Source: Halomonas caseinilytica
GTDB lineage: Bacteria; Pseudomonadota; Gammaproteobacteria; Pseudomonadales; Halomonadaceae
Direction of reading: 5' to 3'
DNA length: 64,000 nt
NCBI RefSeq assembly: GCF_001662305.1
Contig: NZ_BDEP01000024.1
Coordinates: 1 to 64,000 of the forward strand
The notes under the pieces were generated by a model that made no database searches, was not told where the DNA came from, and worked only from the letters and a program-made list of their open reading frames with translations. Positions 1-8,131 of the stretch are shown piece after piece. Numbering within the stretch: position 1 is the first letter of the stretch; every line of letters begins with the position of its first letter. The translations under genes and the position numbers were made by a program.

Positions 1-117
1 GCCAGGCGACTGTCGGATGCCACCCTGCCGCATCCCCTCCAGGGGCTGCTGGCGGCGTTGCGTTCCACTTCATCAACCGCATCTACGACGACCGACACCA
101 AGAGGCTCAACCGATGA
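1..117 (+). CDS. 3' end of an upstream gene (partial, unidentified)
   Basis: Frame 1 is open from the window edge to a TGA at 115-117 that overlaps the ATG of the next gene as ATGA. Such overlaps are typical of translationally coupled operon genes. Only about 38 residues are visible. They include a leucine-rich stretch (HPLQGLLAALR) and then a Ser/Thr-rich tail, which is too little to name a family. Frame 3 is also open, but it is simply the upstream extension of the next gene's frame. The existence of the gene is inferred mainly from the overlap. Confidence 0.35.
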   Translation, partial: ARRLSDATLPHPLQGLLAALRSTSSTASTTTDTKRLNR

Positions 118-1469
118 CGTTCCCCGTTTCCCATCACGAGATTCGTGACCGTTTTTCCAGGGCCATGTCGGCCATGTACCAGGCCGAGGTGCCCCAGTAC
201 GAAACCCTGCTCGAGCTGGTCGCGGAGGTGAACCGCGAGACGCTGGCGCGTAACCCCGAACTGGCCGCGCGGCTCGAGGCCCACGACGAACTGAATCGCC
301 TCGGTGTCGAGCGGCATGGCGCCATCCGGGTCGGCAGTGCCGAGGAACTTGCTATGCTGCGTCGACTGTTCGCGGTGATGGGCATGCACCCGGTGGGCTA
401 CTACGATCTCTCCGAGGCCGGCGTACCGGTGCATTCCACCGCCTTTCGCCCTATCGACGACGAGGCCCTGGCGCGCAATCCGTTCCGGGTCTTCACCTCG
501 TTGCTGCGCCTGGAACTGATCGAGAGCGCCGAGCTGCGCGAGCGCGCCGCCGGCATTCTCGCCGAGCGCGATATCTTCACGCCCGGCGCCCGGGAGCTGA
601 TCGAGCTCAGCGAGCGGCAGGGCGGTTTGACCGACGAGCAGGCCGACCGATTCGTGGCCGAAGCCCTGGAGACCTTCCGCTGGCACCAGGATGCCACCGT
701 GGACCTGGAGACCTATGAGGCGCTGCATGCCGAGCATCGGTTGATCGCCGATGTGGTCTGCTTTCATGGGCCGCACATCAATCACCTGACACCGCGGACC
801 CTGGACATCGACGAGGTCCAGCGACGCATGCCGGCAGCAGGGATGAATCCCAAGGAGGTCATCGAAGGTCCTCCGCGTCGCGATTGCCCGATCCTGCTGC
901 GCCAGACCAGCTTCAAGGCCCTGGAGGAACCGATCCGCTTTGCCGGCGAACGGCAGGGTACCCACACCGCACGCTTCGGCGAGATCGAGCAACGTGGCGT
1001 GGCGCTCACGGCAGAAGGACGGGCGCTCTACGATCGGTTGCTCACCGAATCGCGTCGGCGCACCAAGGGACTGGCCAATGCCGAGCACCAGCGCGTGCTG
1101 GCCGAGGTGTTCGCCGACTTCCCGGATACCGAGACTGAGCTGCGCCGCCAAGGCCTGGCCTTCTTCGAGTATCAACTGACCGAGGCCGGGCGCGAAGCCG
1201 GCACAGTCGCCGAGACCGAGCTGGAAGCGTTGATCGAACAGGGCCTGGTGACGGCGCGTCCGATCACCTACGAGGATTTCCTGCCGGTCAGTGCGGCCGG
1301 CATCTTCCAGTCGAATCTCGGTGGTAGCAGTAACGAGGCCTATGCCGGCAATGCCAATCGGGAGGCCTTCGAAGCGGCGCTGGGGGCCGAGGTGACCGAC
1401 GAACTGGCCCTCTATGGCGAGCGCGAGAGGTCATCTCGTGAGGCGGTGCTGGAAGCGCTCGTCGGCTGA
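114..1469 (+). CDS. hglS: 2-oxoadipate dioxygenase/decarboxylase (HglS/YdcJ, DUF1338)
   Basis: This protein matches the HglS/YdcJ (DUF1338) family. These non-haem Fe(II) enzymes convert 2-oxoadipate to D-2-hydroxyglutarate with two decarboxylation steps, in the D-lysine/2-aminoadipate route. At 451 residues it is normal family length. The expected metal ligands are in place: H68 in RHGAIR, H224 in HINHLTP and E292 in FGEIEQRG. They are all shifted by two from the known HglS positions, and the substrate-binding arginine is R72. The ATG at 114 has AAGAGG eight bases upstream. It overlaps the stop of the preceding frame, so it is probably not the first gene of its operon. Cytoplasmic enzyme; the family assignment is firm, while the in vivo role in lysine catabolism is by homology. 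Confidence 0.9.
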   Translation: MTFPVSHHEIRDRFSRAMSAMYQAEVPQYETLLELVAEVNRETLARNPELAARLEAHDELNRLGVERHGAIRVGSAEELAMLRRLFAVMGMHPVGYYDLSEAGVPVHSTAFRPIDDEALARNPFRVFTSLLRLELIESAELRERAAGILAERDIFTPGARELIELSERQGGLTDEQADRFVAEALETFRWHQDATVDLETYEALHAEHRLIADVVCFHGPHINHLTPRTLDIDEVQRRMPAAGMNPKEVIEGPPRRDCPILLRQTSFKALEEPIRFAGERQGTHTARFGEIEQRGVALTAEGRALYDRLLTESRRRTKGLANAEHQRVLAEVFADFPDTETELRRQGLAFFEYQLTEAGREAGTVAETELEALIEQGLVTARPITYEDFLPVSAAGIFQSNLGGSSNEAYAGNANREAFEAALGAEVTDELALYGERERSSREAVLEALVG

Positions 1470-1516
1470 TCGACTATATTGCCGACAGGGGGCGGCATGT
1501 GGTCGGAGGTGAACGG

Positions 1517-2590
1517 ATGGCGCGGGACGATGCACCGGCGGGCAGGATCTCGCTGGACGTGGTGGAGGCGCAGGCAGGAGGGGACATCGGCCGCGTCGTC
1601 ATGAGCGGAGTGGCTGGCCTGCCTGGAGGCAGCGTCGCCGAGTGTGCGCAGTTCCTGCAGCATGATGCCGATGGGCTGAGGCGCTGCTTCATATCGGCGC
1701 CCCATGGCACGCCATCCCACTGCCTCAACCTGATCGTGCCGCCGTCCGATGAACGGGCCGATGTCGGGTTGATCATCATGGGCACCATGGGCTATCCGGG
1801 ATTCTCCGGATCAAACGCCATGTGTGCCGTGGCCGCTCTGGCCGAGGCGGGGAGGTTGCCGACCACCGAGGACGAACAGCGGCTGGTGCTGGAAACACCC
1901 GCCGGCCTTTCCACGCTGGACGTCGGCTGTCGGGCGGCGCGAGTGGAAACGGTCACGTACGAGGCCGTACCGGGCTTCGTCGCGACCGGGGAGCGGCGTC
2001 TGGACGTCGAGGGGTGGGGCACCGTGCCGGTCGAACTGGTCTATGGTGGCACCTCCTATGTAGTGGTTCGGGGTGCGGAGGTGGGCATCGACCCCGCTAC
2101 GACCACCATCGAGTCGCTGAACCATTTCTGTGGGGCGCTCCTGGCGAGCCTGGATCCGGCGTGGCGCATCCACCATCCGTTGCTTGGCGACTTGCCGCCC
2201 CCTGCCCTGGTCTTGCTGGCGGGGGAACTCGAATCCTCGGCCGTCAAGGGAGTGCATGTGCCGCTTGCCGTCTACATGCACCCTGGCGTGATCTGTCGTG
2301 GGCCGACGGGGACGGGGACGACGGCCCTGCTGGCCTATCTGACGAAACGCGGTGAGCTTCCCCCCGGCACGACGGTGCGCACGCTCTCGCCGTTCGGTAA
2401 TGCCTTCGAGGGAACGCTGCTGGGAGGCGCGCGAATCGGTGACTTCACTGGAGTGAGAACCGCGATCCGCGGGCATCCGCGCGTCCTGGCGCGTAGCCAG
2501 GTGTTCCTGGACGACGAAACCTTCTCCGGTGACGAACAAGGGTTCCGGCGGCTGTTCGACACCCCATCCGGCGAACGGTCGCCAATCTGA
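1517..2590 (+). CDS. proline racemase family protein with Ser/Thr in place of the catalytic cysteines
   Basis: The fold is that of proline racemase, 4-hydroxyproline epimerase and trans-3-hydroxyproline dehydratase. The start is the ATG at 1517, with GGAGG at 1505-1509; the GTG at 1499 lacks a comparable site. The product has 357 residues. The usual first catalytic Cys motif (MCGHG) is replaced by FSGSN (S97-N100). The second (DRSPCGTGT) is replaced by C260-R-G-P-T264-G-T-G-T, so both catalytic cysteines and the conserved Asp are changed. Cys/Thr pairs act as dehydratases and Ser/Cys or Cys/Cys pairs as epimerases in this family. A Ser/Thr pair is harder to assign, so the reaction is left open. 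It lies 47 bases after hglS and could share its transcript. Confidence 0.75.
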   Translation: MARDDAPAGRISLDVVEAQAGGDIGRVVMSGVAGLPGGSVAECAQFLQHDADGLRRCFISAPHGTPSHCLNLIVPPSDERADVGLIIMGTMGYPGFSGSNAMCAVAALAEAGRLPTTEDEQRLVLETPAGLSTLDVGCRAARVETVTYEAVPGFVATGERRLDVEGWGTVPVELVYGGTSYVVVRGAEVGIDPATTTIESLNHFCGALLASLDPAWRIHHPLLGDLPPPALVLLAGELESSAVKGVHVPLAVYMHPGVICRGPTGTGTTALLAYLTKRGELPPGTTVRTLSPFGNAFEGTLLGGARIGDFTGVRTAIRGHPRVLARSQVFLDDETFSGDEQGFRRLFDTPSGERSPI

Positions 2591-2680
2591 CGTCATGAGG
2601 GATAAGGCATCTGTCCGGCCTTTATCGCACGGAACTCTGAGCATAACCTCGACGGATACAGCGCTTCGCAAGGACGTGCC

Positions 2681-3448
2681 ATGCCGCTACTGGATAGCCT
2701 GTCGCCGCTCGATGGCGGCATCGACCTTCTGTTGATCCTGCTTTCGGTCCTGACGTCCATGATCAGTGCTTCGATGGGCGTCGGTGGCGGAACCCTGCTG
2801 ATCATGACCATGGCACAGGTGATGCCCGGAGCAGCGTTGATCCCGGTACATGGCATGGTGCAACTGGGCTCCAACGGCGGCCGGGCGTTGATGATGCTAC
2901 GTCACCTGACCTGGCCGATCCTGGCCGCCTTCGTTCCCGGTGCACTGCTCGGCGCCCTGGCGGCCAGCTGGATGTTGGTGCGCCTGTCGACCGGCGTGCT
3001 GGAGTTGACCATCGCCGGCTTCGTGCTCTTCACCCTCTGGGGACCTGGCCTGCCCAAGCGAAGTCTGGGACGGCTCGGCACCGCCATCGCGGGAGCCATC
3101 ACGACCCTGCTGTCGAGCCTGGTCGGGGCCAGCGGGCCGATGGTCGCGGCCTTCATCAAGCAACACGGCGGCTCGCGCCAGGCCACTGTGGCGACCTTCG
3201 CTGCCTGCATGACCCTGCAACACCTCACCAAGGCCTTCGTGTTCGGCGTCGCCGGCTTCGTGTTTCATGATTGGCTCTGGCTGATCGCCCTGATGATTGC
3301 TGCCGGAGTGGTCGGCACCTGGCTGGGATTGCGGCTGTTGGGCCGGCTGTCGGAGCACCGTTTCGATGGCCTGTTTCGCTGGGGCCTGACGCTGCTGGCA
3401 TTGCGCCTGATCTGGCTGGGGTTGCAGCGCCTCGGCGTCATAGGGTGA
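2681..3448 (+). CDS. TSUP-family (TauE/SafE) membrane permease
   Basis: This 255-residue integral membrane protein has about eight hydrophobic segments in two similar halves. It carries the glycine-rich GVGGGTLL motif near the N-terminus, typical of the TauE/SafE/TSUP family. Members export or import sulfite, sulfoacetate or other organosulfur or organic anions. The substrate cannot be read from sequence. The ATG at 2681 follows AAGGAC in a short gap after the racemase-like gene, so co-transcription with it is possible. A role in moving an amino-acid-derived anion is conceivable but unsupported. Confidence 0.75.
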   Translation: MPLLDSLSPLDGGIDLLLILLSVLTSMISASMGVGGGTLLIMTMAQVMPGAALIPVHGMVQLGSNGGRALMMLRHLTWPILAAFVPGALLGALAASWMLVRLSTGVLELTIAGFVLFTLWGPGLPKRSLGRLGTAIAGAITTLLSSLVGASGPMVAAFIKQHGGSRQATVATFAACMTLQHLTKAFVFGVAGFVFHDWLWLIALMIAAGVVGTWLGLRLLGRLSEHRFDGLFRWGLTLLALRLIWLGLQRLGVIG

Positions 3449-3633
3449 CAGGCGGGGTGGGTCGTGAAGGCGACCAAGAACGAAGCCCGCGGCAGGGGCG
3501 GCGGGCCCGAAGGACGTCTAAAAAACGTGGATCTCATGAAAACGTCGATTTTTGTGGCCTTTTCCCCTGTACAGGGCGCTATTGTGGGTCATAATGCGCT
3601 TGTGTAGGGAAGCCACAAATTCAGGGGACACCC

Positions 3634-5064
3634 ATGGGGCTCATGATGACACGGCGATGGTGCCTCGCCTTCATTCTGCTGTTGGCCGCTGCATTGCTGG
3701 CCGGCACCGCCCAGGCAAACAATCCGCGTTATGCCGGTATCATCATCGATACCGATACCAGTGAGATCCTCTACGCCGAGAACGCCGATGCACCGCGCTA
3801 TCCGGCTTCTCTGACCAAGATGATGACACTCTACATGCTGTTCGAGAAACTCGATCAGGGTCGCATGACGCTGGGGCAACGCTTGCCCGTGTCATCCACC
3901 GCCGCCGGGATGCCGGCCACCAAGCTCTGGCTGAAACCGGGCGACAGTATTCCGGTGGAAAAGGCCATCCAGGCGCTGATCGTGCGTTCTGCCAACGATG
4001 TCGCGGTGGTGGTGGCCGAGGCGCTCGGTGGTAGCGAATCGCATTTCGCGCGGATGATGACCTCACGAGCCCATGAACTGGGCATGCAGAATACCACCTT
4101 CCGCAACGCCTCCGGCCTCCCGGACGACCGTCAGGTCACCACGGCCCGGGACATGGCACTGCTTGCCAGGCGTCTGATGCTCGATTTTCCCCAGTATTAC
4201 CCCTACTTCTCCCTGGATCGCTTCACCTGGCGCGGCAAGACGCTGACGGGCCACAACAATCTGCTGAACAGCTATCCGGGGGCCGATGGCCTGAAGACCG
4301 GTTTCATCCGCGCCTCCGGCTTCAATGTGGCAACCTCGGCGAAGCGTGGCGACCGACGCATCCTCTCGGTGGTCATGGGGGGGTATACCGCCGCCTCCCG
4401 GGACGAGCACATGGCCAATCTGCTGGATCGTGGCTTTCTGCGTGCCTCGCTGCGCGACGGGCGTGGTTTCCTGGCCGATACCCGGATCACCAATGATTAT
4501 CTATTGCCCGATGCGCAGCGTCCGATGTCACCGCCGTCCGGTCAGATGCTGGCGAGTGCCGACAATGCCTCCGCGGCCGACTCGCAGCCTGCCAGCTCGC
4601 CTTCCCAGGATGAGGTCATCGCGACGGCCGATACGGGCGTTGGGGGAGTGACATCGACACCCGAGCCGGTCTCGACCTCTGAACCGGCCATGGCGTCGGC
4701 GTCCGAGCGGAGTGCCTCGCCACGGCCGGCATCCACGGTGTCTGTTGCCTCGACGGCGCGCCATGATGCTGACCCGATCCGTCGCGTTGTCGATCAGCAA
4801 GAGGCGGCGTCGGCGAGCCCGGGAGGTTGGGGCGTACAGGTCGGTGCCTTCAGCAATGCCGATCATGCGCGGAGTCTGGCGGCCCGGGCCGCGGAACGCC
4901 TGACCGCCGAGCTGGCCGATGCCCGTGTGGCGGTCCCGCATGTCGCCGAGGCCGGCGTCTATCGGGCGCGACTGGTGGACATGCAGGAAGGGCAGGCGCG
5001 TAGCGCTTGCAGACGCCTGCAGGCACAGGGGATGGATTGCATGGTCGTGCAGGCCTCTCTCTAG
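3634..5064 (+). CDS. D-alanyl-D-alanine carboxypeptidase (S11) with C-terminal SPOR domain
   Basis: This is a periplasmic penicillin-binding protein that trims the terminal D-Ala from peptidoglycan pentapeptides. The N-terminal signal peptide (about residues 5-28, ending AQA-NN) is followed by a peptidase S11 domain with all three active-site motifs: S59-L-T-K62, S119-A-N121 and K221-T-G223. After about residue 290 comes a low-complexity Ser/Ala/Pro/Glu linker. It leads to a SPOR domain (about 395-474, GGWGVQVGAFSNADHARSL) that binds denuded glycan at the division septum. The SPOR fusion replaces the membrane-anchoring helix of E. coli DacA/DacC, which suggests septal targeting. ATG starts at 3634, 3646 and 3649 are possible. 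A CATAAT hexamer at 3590-3595 is a possible -10. Confidence 0.88.
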   Translation: MGLMMTRRWCLAFILLLAAALLAGTAQANNPRYAGIIIDTDTSEILYAENADAPRYPASLTKMMTLYMLFEKLDQGRMTLGQRLPVSSTAAGMPATKLWLKPGDSIPVEKAIQALIVRSANDVAVVVAEALGGSESHFARMMTSRAHELGMQNTTFRNASGLPDDRQVTTARDMALLARRLMLDFPQYYPYFSLDRFTWRGKTLTGHNNLLNSYPGADGLKTGFIRASGFNVATSAKRGDRRILSVVMGGYTAASRDEHMANLLDRGFLRASLRDGRGFLADTRITNDYLLPDAQRPMSPPSGQMLASADNASAADSQPASSPSQDEVIATADTGVGGVTSTPEPVSTSEPAMASASERSASPRPASTVSVASTARHDADPIRRVVDQQEAASASPGGWGVQVGAFSNADHARSLAARAAERLTAELADARVAVPHVAEAGVYRARLVDMQEGQARSACRRLQAQGMDCMVVQASL

Positions 5065-5155
5065 TCAGGCAGCCCCTTCGGTAAGCGCTGAACGTCCATG
5101 GGCGGGGTTGTCGCCACCCGCCGAAGCCATTAGCTTGGTAGCCAAGTTGACATCG

Positions 5156-5188
5156 CCCCGCTGGCCTCGCCGGCGGGGTGGTTTTTTT
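5156..5188 (+). terminator. rho-independent terminator after the SPOR carboxypeptidase
   Basis: The stem CCCCGC (5156-5161) pairs with GCGGGG (5173-5178) around an 11-base loop and is followed by seven T residues (5182-5188). It lies in the 172-base gap before the DMT transporter, so that gene probably has its own promoter. Confidence 0.8.
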
Positions 5189-5236
5189 GGTTCATCCACG
5201 AGGCCCGGCGCGGGGCAACAATGCTAGGGAGGTGAG

Positions 5237-6112
5237 ATGTCATCATCGTTCAAGGGCATCTTGTGCATGTGCGGTGGGGTTCTGTGCCTGGCGCTGGGCG
5301 ATGCCATTACCAAGTGGCTCGGCGAGACGCACTCTCCGTTGCAGATCATCTTCTTTCGTACCCTGGTGTCGCTGCCGCTGATTGCGCTGATCGCCCGTTT
5401 CAATGGCGGACTACGCAAGTTGTCGACGCGCCGCCCCGGCATTCATCTGATGCGTGGCCTGATCTTCACCGGGACCATGATCTGCTTCATGTGGGGGCTG
5501 ACCCTGCTGCCGCTTGCCGAGACCACGGCCATCGCCTTTGCCGCACCGTTGTTCGTGAACCTGCTGTCGGTGCCGCTGCTCGGCGAGCGGGTCGATCGAA
5601 CCACCTTGCTGGCCACTTGCCTGGGGTTTGTCGGCGTGCTGGTGGTGGTACGACCGGGAGGCAGCAGCTTCCAGCCGGCGGCTCTGATCGTGGTCGGGGC
5701 GGCGATCTTCTATGCCCTGACGATGATCACCGCGCGTCGTTATGGCGACCGCGAGCACCTCTGGGCCATGGTCTTCTATACCACCCTGGTGCCGATGCTG
5801 GTATCGGCGGTCACCCTGCCCTGGGTATGGCAGATGCCGGCGCCCATTCACTGGCCGTTCTTCCTGCTGGCTGGCGTGCTGGGGGTCGGTGCCATGATCG
5901 GGCTGACCCTGGCGTTTCGTTATGCGCCGGCGGCACTCGCCGCTCCCTTCGACTATACGGCGTTGCTCTGGGCCGTGCTGCTGGGCTGGTGGCTGTGGGA
6001 TGAGGTGCCGGACCTGTGGGTGTTCGTCGGTGGTACCCTGATCATCGTCAGTGGTCTGGCAATCGCCTATCACGAGCGGCGGGTCGCTCTGAACCGCCGA
6101 CCCACCGCCTGA
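5237..6112 (+). CDS. DMT-superfamily transporter (EamA, two-domain)
   Basis: This 291-residue inner-membrane protein has about ten transmembrane helices arranged as two EamA repeats (about residues 5-135 and 148-280). It has the usual opening (GDAITKWL) and the mid-helix pattern LAETTAIAFAAPLFV. The family exports or imports metabolites and amino acids; no substrate can be deduced. GGAGG at 5228-5232 sets the ATG at 5237. It runs toward thiE and ends eight bases from that gene's stop. No clear terminator is visible in that tiny gap. Confidence 0.82.
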   Translation: MSSSFKGILCMCGGVLCLALGDAITKWLGETHSPLQIIFFRTLVSLPLIALIARFNGGLRKLSTRRPGIHLMRGLIFTGTMICFMWGLTLLPLAETTAIAFAAPLFVNLLSVPLLGERVDRTTLLATCLGFVGVLVVVRPGGSSFQPAALIVVGAAIFYALTMITARRYGDREHLWAMVFYTTLVPMLVSAVTLPWVWQMPAPIHWPFFLLAGVLGVGAMIGLTLAFRYAPAALAAPFDYTALLWAVLLGWWLWDEVPDLWVFVGGTLIIVSGLAIAYHERRVALNRRPTA

Positions 6113-6120
6113 CGGCGAAG

Positions 6121-6759
6121 TCAGCGCCGGGGCATGCTGGAGGCCGCGGGCTGAAAGAAGTCCCGGGCCGCGGCCTCCGGGTCCGGCTTGCCGCAGATCG
6201 CCGAGATCACCGCCAGGCCATTGGCGCCGGTCTGGCGCACGGCCTCGACATGTTCGGCCTTCAGGCCGCCGATGGCCACCGTGGGCAGGGGGCTGGCATC
6301 GACCAGGGCGGCCAGGCCCTCGAAGCCGAGGGGGGCGGCGTGATCGTGCTTGCTGGGTGTGGCGAAGACTGGCCCCAGGCCCAGATAGTCGAGTTTGCCC
6401 GCTTCGATCCTGGCAAGCTGTTCGTGAGTCTGTACCGAGAGGCCGAGGGTGGCGTCCGGACCAAGGGCGGCCCGGGCGTCGTCGACGTCGCCGTCGTCCT
6501 GGCCGATGTGCAGGCCATCCGCGCCACTTGCCAGGGCCACTTCCAGCCGATCATTGATCAGCAGGGGAACACCGCTGCCCGCCAGGACAGTCTTCAAGCG
6601 TCGTGCCACCGGCACCAGCTCGGCATCGCTGGCGTGCTTGTCGCGCAGTTGCACCAGGGTCACGCCTCCGCGCACGGCGGCAGCAACGGTGTCTTCCAGC
6701 CCCCGTTCGGCGCACATTTCGGGGTCGGTGACCAGGTAGAGAGAAAGGTCAAGTCGCAT
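6121..6759 (-). CDS. thiE: thiamine-phosphate synthase
   Basis: ThiE joins HMP-pyrophosphate and thiazole phosphate to give thiamine monophosphate in the cytoplasm. The TIM-barrel sequence shows the family landmarks: YLVTD near the N-terminus, VQLRDK, LLINDRLEVALASGADGLHIGQDD, and the phosphate-binding VAIGG with a late GANGLAVISAI. The start at 6759 (MRLDLSLYLVTD) is chosen over an ATG seven codons upstream because GGAGATCACCC sits directly before it. The product is 212 residues. Its first codons overlap the last 11 bases of thiM, so the two are translationally coupled under the upstream TPP riboswitch. Confidence 0.93.
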   Translation of the reverse strand: MRLDLSLYLVTDPEMCAERGLEDTVAAAVRGGVTLVQLRDKHASDAELVPVARRLKTVLAGSGVPLLINDRLEVALASGADGLHIGQDDGDVDDARAALGPDATLGLSVQTHEQLARIEAGKLDYLGLGPVFATPSKHDHAAPLGFEGLAALVDASPLPTVAIGGLKAEHVEAVRQTGANGLAVISAICGKPDPEAAARDFFQPAASSMPRR

Positions 6760-7555
6760 GGGTGATCTCCAGTTGGGCACGGGCCGTCAGGGTGTTGGCG
6801 TCGAGGGCATGCAGGGCATCGAGGAAGGCCACGGCGAAACTGCCGGGACCCGAGGCATGCTCTCCGGCGATGCTGCCGGCCACGGCGTAGCTGGCCAGTG
6901 CCGCCACACAGGCGTCGAATGGCTCCTCGCCGATGGCCAGGTGGGCGCCCACCACGCCGGTCAGGGCACAGCCCAGTGTGGTGACGAGTGGCATGAGGGC
7001 ATGCCCGCCGGCCACACGGGCCAGGCGCTTGCCGTCGGTGACGAGGTCGGTCTCGCCGGTGACCGCGACGACCGCGCCGGTACGTCGGGCCAGCACCACG
7101 GCGGCACGCTCCGCCGCCTCGGTGGTGTCGGTGCTGTCCACGCCCTGGCCACCACGGCCTTGTTCGGCCAGGGCCATGATTTCCGAGGCATTGCCACGCA
7201 CCGCAGTCGGTGACAGTGCCAGCAGCCGGGCGCCGGCCTCGCGGCGCAGGGCCGTGGCTCCCACCGCCACCGGATCGAGCACCCAGGGCGTTCCGGCGTC
7301 AGTGGCGGCGCGGGCGGCATCTTCCATGGCATTCACCCAGTCGGGCGACAGCGTGCCGATGTTGAGCGTCACGGCGCCGGCCAGGGCGGCAAACTCCCCG
7401 ACTTCCTCGCGCGCATGAGCCATGGCCGGCGAGGCCCCATGCGCCAGCAGCACATTGGCCATGGTGTTCATGGCGACATGATTGGTGATGTTGTGAACCA
7501 GTGGGCGGGTCTCGCGCACGCGGCCCAGGTGGTGAGCGAGATCGATGGTATGCAT
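6749..7555 (-). CDS. thiM: hydroxyethylthiazole kinase
   Basis: ThiM phosphorylates 4-methyl-5-(2-hydroxyethyl)thiazole, a salvage step that feeds ThiE. At 268 residues it has normal family length. It shows the ribokinase-like N-terminus (PLVHNITNHVAMN), ATP/magnesium-site segments (WVLDPVAVGAT, RGNASEIMAL) and the late GTG-like signature region (VTTLGCALTGVVGAHLA). No thiC or thiD lies beside it, so this is a thiazole salvage operon rather than de novo synthesis. Expression should fall when thiamine pyrophosphate is plentiful, through the riboswitch and sequestering hairpin just upstream. Confidence 0.94.
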   Translation of the reverse strand: MHTIDLAHHLGRVRETRPLVHNITNHVAMNTMANVLLAHGASPAMAHAREEVGEFAALAGAVTLNIGTLSPDWVNAMEDAARAATDAGTPWVLDPVAVGATALRREAGARLLALSPTAVRGNASEIMALAEQGRGGQGVDSTDTTEAAERAAVVLARRTGAVVAVTGETDLVTDGKRLARVAGGHALMPLVTTLGCALTGVVGAHLAIGEEPFDACVAALASYAVAGSIAGEHASGPGSFAVAFLDALHALDANTLTARAQLEITHAT

Positions 7556-7559
7556 GGCG

Positions 7560-7578
7560 CCTCCCGGGCGGCGGGAGG
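7560..7578 (-). promoter_or_regulatory. Shine-Dalgarno-sequestering hairpin of thiM
   Basis: On the minus strand CCTCCCG (7578-7572) and CGGGAGG (7566-7560) form a perfect 7-bp stem with a 5-base loop. The 3' arm contains GGGAGG, the ribosome-binding site of thiM, about seven bases before its ATG. A second hairpin (7583-7587 with 7593-7597, plus flanking pairs) lies between this element and the riboswitch aptamer and could act as the alternative structure. This is the layout of a translation-controlling TPP riboswitch. Confidence 0.75.
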
Positions 7579-7604
7579 TGCTGGCCCCGGAAGGGCCGGC
7601 ACGA

Positions 7605-7683
7605 CTCCCTCCGCCGGCATTATCCGGGTCAGGTGATGAGGGTGCGTCTCAGCCGGGCGGCATGGCGTCCGGCGCCCCTGTCG
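7605..7683 (-). promoter_or_regulatory. TPP riboswitch (THI element) upstream of thiM
   Basis: Read on the minus strand, the segment contains the two invariant THI-box blocks: CTGAGA (in CGGCTGAGACGCACCC) and ACCTGACCCGGATAATGCC followed by GGCGGAGGGAG. The spacing and flanking helices fit the TPP aptamer. It lies about 50 bases before thiM and has no U-tract terminator, so control by ribosome access is more likely than by termination. Confidence 0.93.
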
Positions 7684-7728
7684 TCGACCTTCTACTATCC
7701 GTGCCCGGTCGGGGCCTGTAAAGAGGGG

Positions 7729-8010
7729 TCAGGCCAGTTGCAGGACGGCCAGGGTGAGCAGGCAGGCATGCGTGAGGCTGTGCAGCAGGGAGGCGGGGTT
7801 GGTGCTCGGGGTATCGGTATCGCCGTCTTCATCGGTGAAAAGCAGGATGGCAACGGCCGAGGCCAGGCCCAACAGCCCTAGCGGCAGACCACCGACTTCC
7901 CAGCAGGCGATCACCCAACCCAGGGCCAGCGTCAGGACGCCGGCCAGGATAAGGCCTCCGGCGCGATAGCGAGTTGCCTCGGAGGCGGGTAAAGCATGAT
8001 GCGTCATCAT
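7729..8010 (-). CDS. small hypothetical membrane protein
   Basis: The predicted product is 93 residues, starting MMTHHALPASEATRYRAGG. The start at 8010 is supported by GAGGAA upstream; longer frames have no ribosome site. It shows two hydrophobic helices (about 18-36 and 41-58), a short acidic loop (FTDEDGDTDTP) and a hydrophobic C-terminal segment. No family is recognised. It lies between the thiM riboswitch and the peroxiredoxin, reading toward thiM, and probably has its own promoter. Confidence 0.6.
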   Translation of the reverse strand: MMTHHALPASEATRYRAGGLILAGVLTLALGWVIACWEVGGLPLGLLGLASAVAILLFTDEDGDTDTPSTNPASLLHSLTHACLLTLAVLQLA

Positions 8011-8131
8011 CGTGCGTTCCTCACGCGTTGCAGCAAGGGAGCGCAAGCATAGCCCCCATTGTTTTAACGGGGCTTGAATGTTCAATGACAGCGTCATGAA
8101 ACGGTGGCGACCTCGGCCGCCACCGTGTCGA

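Noticed and set aside
5091..5155. Possible tRNA-like sequence before the terminator after the carboxypeptidase gene
   Set aside because: A short inverted stretch (AGCTTGGTAGCCAAG) drew attention, but there is no acceptor stem, T-loop or CCA arrangement.
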